Positions 40,780 through 42,851 of a stretch of DNA of 42,851 nt are shown here, one piece after another. This DNA is from Solirubrobacteraceae bacterium (GTDB lineage: Bacteria > Actinomycetota > Thermoleophilia > Solirubrobacterales > Solirubrobacteraceae): NCBI GenBank assembly GCA_030725785.1, contig JANRFB010000074.1, positions 1 to 42,851 of the forward strand, written 5' to 3'. Under the pieces are notes generated by a model. It was not told the DNA's origin. It ran no database searches and saw nothing but the letters and a program-made list of their open reading frames with translations. Numbering within the stretch: position 1 is the stretch's first letter; each line of letters opens with the position of its first letter. The position numbers were made by a program, and so were the translations under genes.

Positions 40780-41916
40780 CTAGTTGAGTTTGTCGAGCCG
40801 CTTCATCAACGGAAGCGAATCGTATGGTTTTCCGCCTTTGTACCAACCCGGCGCGGTCCAAAGTTCGATGTGCAGGTGGCAGCCGCTAGCACGGCCGCTG
40901 TCGCTGACGCGGCCGAGCCGCTGGCCGGCGAAGACCTTCGTTCCGACTTTGGCTGGCGAGCGCTCACGCATGTGCATGTAGGCATACGACTCACCGTTGG
41001 CGCGCTGGACGACAATGTAGTTGCCCGCTGCCCCTTGGTTGGCATTGAACTGCACGACGCCGCTGGTCCATGCTGCCAGCGGCGTGCCGCAGGCGGCGAA
41101 GTGGTCGCTGCCTTGGTGGCCACGGCCGCCGCCAAACATCTGCATCGCCGTGCTCGAGAGCTTGTGAGCCCCGCGGATTGGGAAGAAGCCCTCTGCAAGT
41201 TCGAACTGGCTGTCGCTGCCGACCTTGGTCTTCGCGCTGTTGCTGGCCAGTTCGTTTAGCCGCAGCACATAGGCGCCGCTCTTCGCCGGTTGATTGCCAA
41301 CGAAACCATCCCAGTTGACGGAACCTTCACCGGATTTGACCAGCGGCCACGTGCGCACGACCTTGCCGGTAACTCCACTAACCGCTTCGACGCGCGCGCC
41401 GGCCGCCACGCTCCCGCTTACGTGATAGCTGAAGCGAGCCTCGCGCTTGCCGCCGGCGATCAGCTTCTTCGAACCGCTTGCGTCGTCGGTCGCGGGCAGT
41501 CCGGCAACGATCTTCACTGGCTGCGGCGCGGTCACGGCGCTGCCGATCGTGCCGCTGATGCGCACGGCGCCGCTCTTCGCGCCCCTTGGGACCGTGACAG
41601 TTATCGCGGTCGGCTGAGCGGCGCGAGCTGAAAGCTTGACGACGACGTTGTCGCGGCTGCCAGTGGAGCCGACGAAGGTCACCTGCTGCGCGCTCTGTAG
41701 CTCGCTGCCGCGAACAGTCATCTGTTGACCGGTGGCGCAGCTGCTCGCGGGCTGAAGCGGGCACGAGACCGAGGTGACCAGAGGTCGGCCCGGAACCTCA
41801 GTGCCGCCGGGGCCGCTTGCCGCGAGCGCCACAGGAGCACCGAAGGCGAGCAAAGCCAACGAGGCCGGGAGGCCTCTGCGAAGCAGGGGGGAAGTTGATT
41901 CTCTAAAACCTGACAT
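40780..41916 (-). CDS. Secreted M23 metallo-endopeptidase with Ig-like domains
   Basis: A 378-residue secreted wall hydrolase with signal peptide about 1-33 (LALLAFGAPVALAAS). An IPT/TIG-like domain lies near 45-135. A FlgD-like Ig domain lies near 150-225 (NWDGFVGNQPAKSGAYVLRL). The M23 domain covers about 250-375 with all zinc and catalytic residues: GHQGSDHF (H267, D271), YMHM (H315) and CHLHIELW (H347, H349). It should cut peptidoglycan cross-links or stem peptides. The gene follows a c-di-AMP riboswitch on its own strand, which fits control of wall hydrolysis by that messenger. Confidence 0.94.
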   Translation of the reverse strand: MSGFRESTSPLLRRGLPASLALLAFGAPVALAASGPGGTEVPGRPLVTSVSCPLQPASSCATGQQMTVRGSELQSAQQVTFVGSTGSRDNVVVKLSARAAQPTAITVTVPRGAKSGAVRISGTIGSAVTAPQPVKIVAGLPATDDASGSKKLIAGGKREARFSYHVSGSVAAGARVEAVSGVTGKVVRTWPLVKSGEGSVNWDGFVGNQPAKSGAYVLRLNELASNSAKTKVGSDSQFELAEGFFPIRGAHKLSSTAMQMFGGGRGHQGSDHFAACGTPLAAWTSGVVQFNANQGAAGNYIVVQRANGESYAYMHMRERSPAKVGTKVFAGQRLGRVSDSGRASGCHLHIELWTAPGWYKGGKPYDSLPLMKRLDKLN

Positions 41917-41937
41917 GAACCGCTGACCACTCTTATC

Positions 41938-42095
41938 TCTGCCTACGAGGTGAGCTGACGGGCGCGCGCTTTAAGAGTCTGCGCGGCGCTCCGAACTGCG
42001 AGCGCTTAGCCCCAACAACCTGGTTCCCCCGCTCGCGGCCGCACAGGGCGGCAGCGACTCGGCTGGTCTCTAACTCGGGAGAGGTTAGCGATACG
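41938..42095 (-). ncRNA. c-di-AMP riboswitch (ydaO/yuaA type) upstream of the M23 gene
   Basis: The minus strand has the conserved ydaO blocks in order: GCTAACCTC (about 42090-42082), GCCGAGTC (42063-42056), GGGGGAACCAGGT (42030-42018), and, after a variable part, CAGCTCACCTCGTAGGC (41957-41941). The M23 start codon is at 41916, 25 bases downstream. In actinobacteria this riboswitch class precedes wall-hydrolase genes such as rpf, NlpC/P60 and M23 genes and lowers their expression when c-di-AMP is high. A short stretch after the aptamer leaves room for an expression platform, but I could not assign one. The edges are approximate. Confidence 0.85.
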
Positions 42096-42144
42096 AGCTG
42101 TCGGAGGCGCAGGTGGGGGGCGCAGGTGCGCGCGGCTACGGCGG

Positions 42145-42150
42145 TAGGGT
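42145..42150 (+). promoter_or_regulatory. Predicted -10 box of the TPP-enzyme gene
   Basis: TAGGGT with six bases to ATG 42157; likely leaderless. Confidence 0.5.
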
Positions 42151-42156
42151 TGCGCG

Positions 42157-42851
42157 ATGGAAACTGACGCTGGCTCGACGACAATGTTTCACGGTGGGCG
42201 CCTCGTAGCGCGACGGCTGAAGCAGTACGGGGTTTCGAAACTCTTCACGCTCTCCGGTGGCCACCTCTTCTCGATCTATGACGGCTGCCGCGACGAGGGG
42301 ATTGAGATCGTCGACACGCGCCACGAACAGGCCGCGACATTCGCTGCCGAAGGCTGGGCCAAAGTCACGCGTCAGCCCGGCGTCGCCGCCCTGACGGCCG
42401 GCCCGGGCGTTACCAACGGACTCAGCGCAATCGGTTCAGCGCTGCAGAACCAATCTCCAATCATGGTTCTCGGCGGCCGCGCGCCGGCGCTGCGCTGGGG
42501 GATGGGCTCGCTGCAGGAGATCGACCACATTCCTTTTGTCGCGCCGCTGACGAAGTTCGCCGCCACGGCAGAAAGCCCAGAGGCAATCCCCGGGCTCATT
42601 GACGAAGCGCTGACGACGGCGCTGGCTCCGCACTCCGGCCCGACCTTCATCGACTTCCCGCTCGACGTCGTCTTCTCCGAGGGCGAAGAGTCGCCGCCCG
42701 CGCCGCAGCTCCCCGACCCCGAGGCCGAACCTGCCGCCACTAGTGGAATTGACGAAGCGATCGCTCTGCTCGCTGCAGCTGAGCGCCCGGTGATCATGGC
42801 CGGCACCAACCTCTGGTGGGGGCATGGCGAGAAGGCGTTGCTGGAGCTAGT
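42157..42851 (+). CDS. Thiamine-diphosphate enzyme, acetolactate-synthase-like (N-terminal part)
   Basis: The first 231 residues of a TPP-dependent enzyme; the rest lies beyond the window. The PYR domain has [37 protein letters not shown] with the conserved catalytic Glu, [20 protein letters not shown] and [11 protein letters not shown], and the start of the middle domain follows ([15 protein letters not shown]). The match is to the acetolactate synthase/benzoylformate decarboxylase/oxalyl-CoA decarboxylase group; without the C-terminal half the reaction cannot be chosen. No ilvN or ilvC is visible, so a biosynthetic IlvB is not favoured. Confidence 0.9.
   Translation, partial: METDAGSTTMFHGGRLVARRLKQYGVSKLFTLSGGHLFSIYDGCRDEGIEIVDTRHEQAATFAAEGWAKVTRQPGVAALTAGPGVTNGLSAIGSALQNQSPIMVLGGRAPALRWGMGSLQEIDHIPFVAPLTKFAATAESPEAIPGLIDEALTTALAPHSGPTFIDFPLDVVFSEGEESPPAPQLPDPEAEPAATSGIDEAIALLAAAERPVIMAGTNLWWGHGEKALLEL

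Noticed and set aside
41933-42184. 83-residue open frame on the minus strand
   Set aside because: It coincides with the c-di-AMP riboswitch and has no protein-like composition.

Overview
This window looks like chromosomal DNA of a high-GC actinobacterium. The best fit is class Thermoleophilia (order Solirubrobacterales or a relative). The grounds are the actinobacterial core gene order (metG-tatD-rsmA-ispE; glmU-prs; rplY-pth-mfd-mazG-eno-divIC), a cysteine-free FmdB-like protein, a dhnA-type class I aldolase, many starts with a TANNNT box 6-9 bases upstream (leaderless mRNAs), and a c-di-AMP riboswitch of the ydaO type. The assignment is from gene content only. No insertion sequence, prophage, rRNA or CRISPR array was seen, and no stretch over 300 bases lacks a gene or RNA element.

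Layout. 1-3995: the 5' part of glycyl-tRNA synthetase, an FmdB-like protein, an LCP ligase for wall polymers, a ROK sugar kinase and rsmI. 4002-10971: a tight six-gene minus-strand operon and the main accessory region. It holds a nucleotidyltransferase-like/L-glutamine-kinase fusion, a class I glutamine amidohydrolase, a LicC-type cytidylyltransferase, a CDP-glycerol-type glycerophosphotransferase, an unknown protein and a formyltransferase-like protein. The first three match, family by family, the enzymes that make cytidine diphosphoramidate for the Campylobacter capsule, so the operon probably builds a phosphoramidate-type decoration on a wall or capsule polymer. 11127-17663: a degenerate M23-like membrane protein, metG, tatD, rsmA, ispE, a DedA-PAP2 fusion and a small membrane protein. 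17690-21550: a PucR-type regulator, tRNA-Gln(TTG), glmU and prs.

21547-24590: small membrane or unknown proteins and a secreted GH2 glycosidase, lying between the core blocks. 24657-33101: rplY, pth, mfd, a lipoprotein foldase, mazG, eno and a DivIC/FtsB-like protein. 33126-36348: unknown proteins, csrA, a secreted nuclease and a class I aldolase. 36452-39182: a zinc-ribbon inactive rhomboid and a short run with a UPF0173 hydrolase and a stand-alone RAM domain. 39186-42851: an ECF sigma factor fused to a zinc finger, a membrane anchor and a repeat-rich tail; tRNA-Leu(TAA); a secreted M23 endopeptidase under a c-di-AMP riboswitch; and the first part of a thiamine-diphosphate enzyme.

The cell envelope is a recurring theme. 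GlmU supplies UDP-GlcNAc, IspE feeds the isoprenoid carrier, DedA-PAP2 may recycle or remodel lipid phosphates, the LCP protein can attach polymers to peptidoglycan, and the 4002-10971 operon appears to make and decorate a phosphate-containing polymer. Functions are read from motifs by eye; no database search was run.
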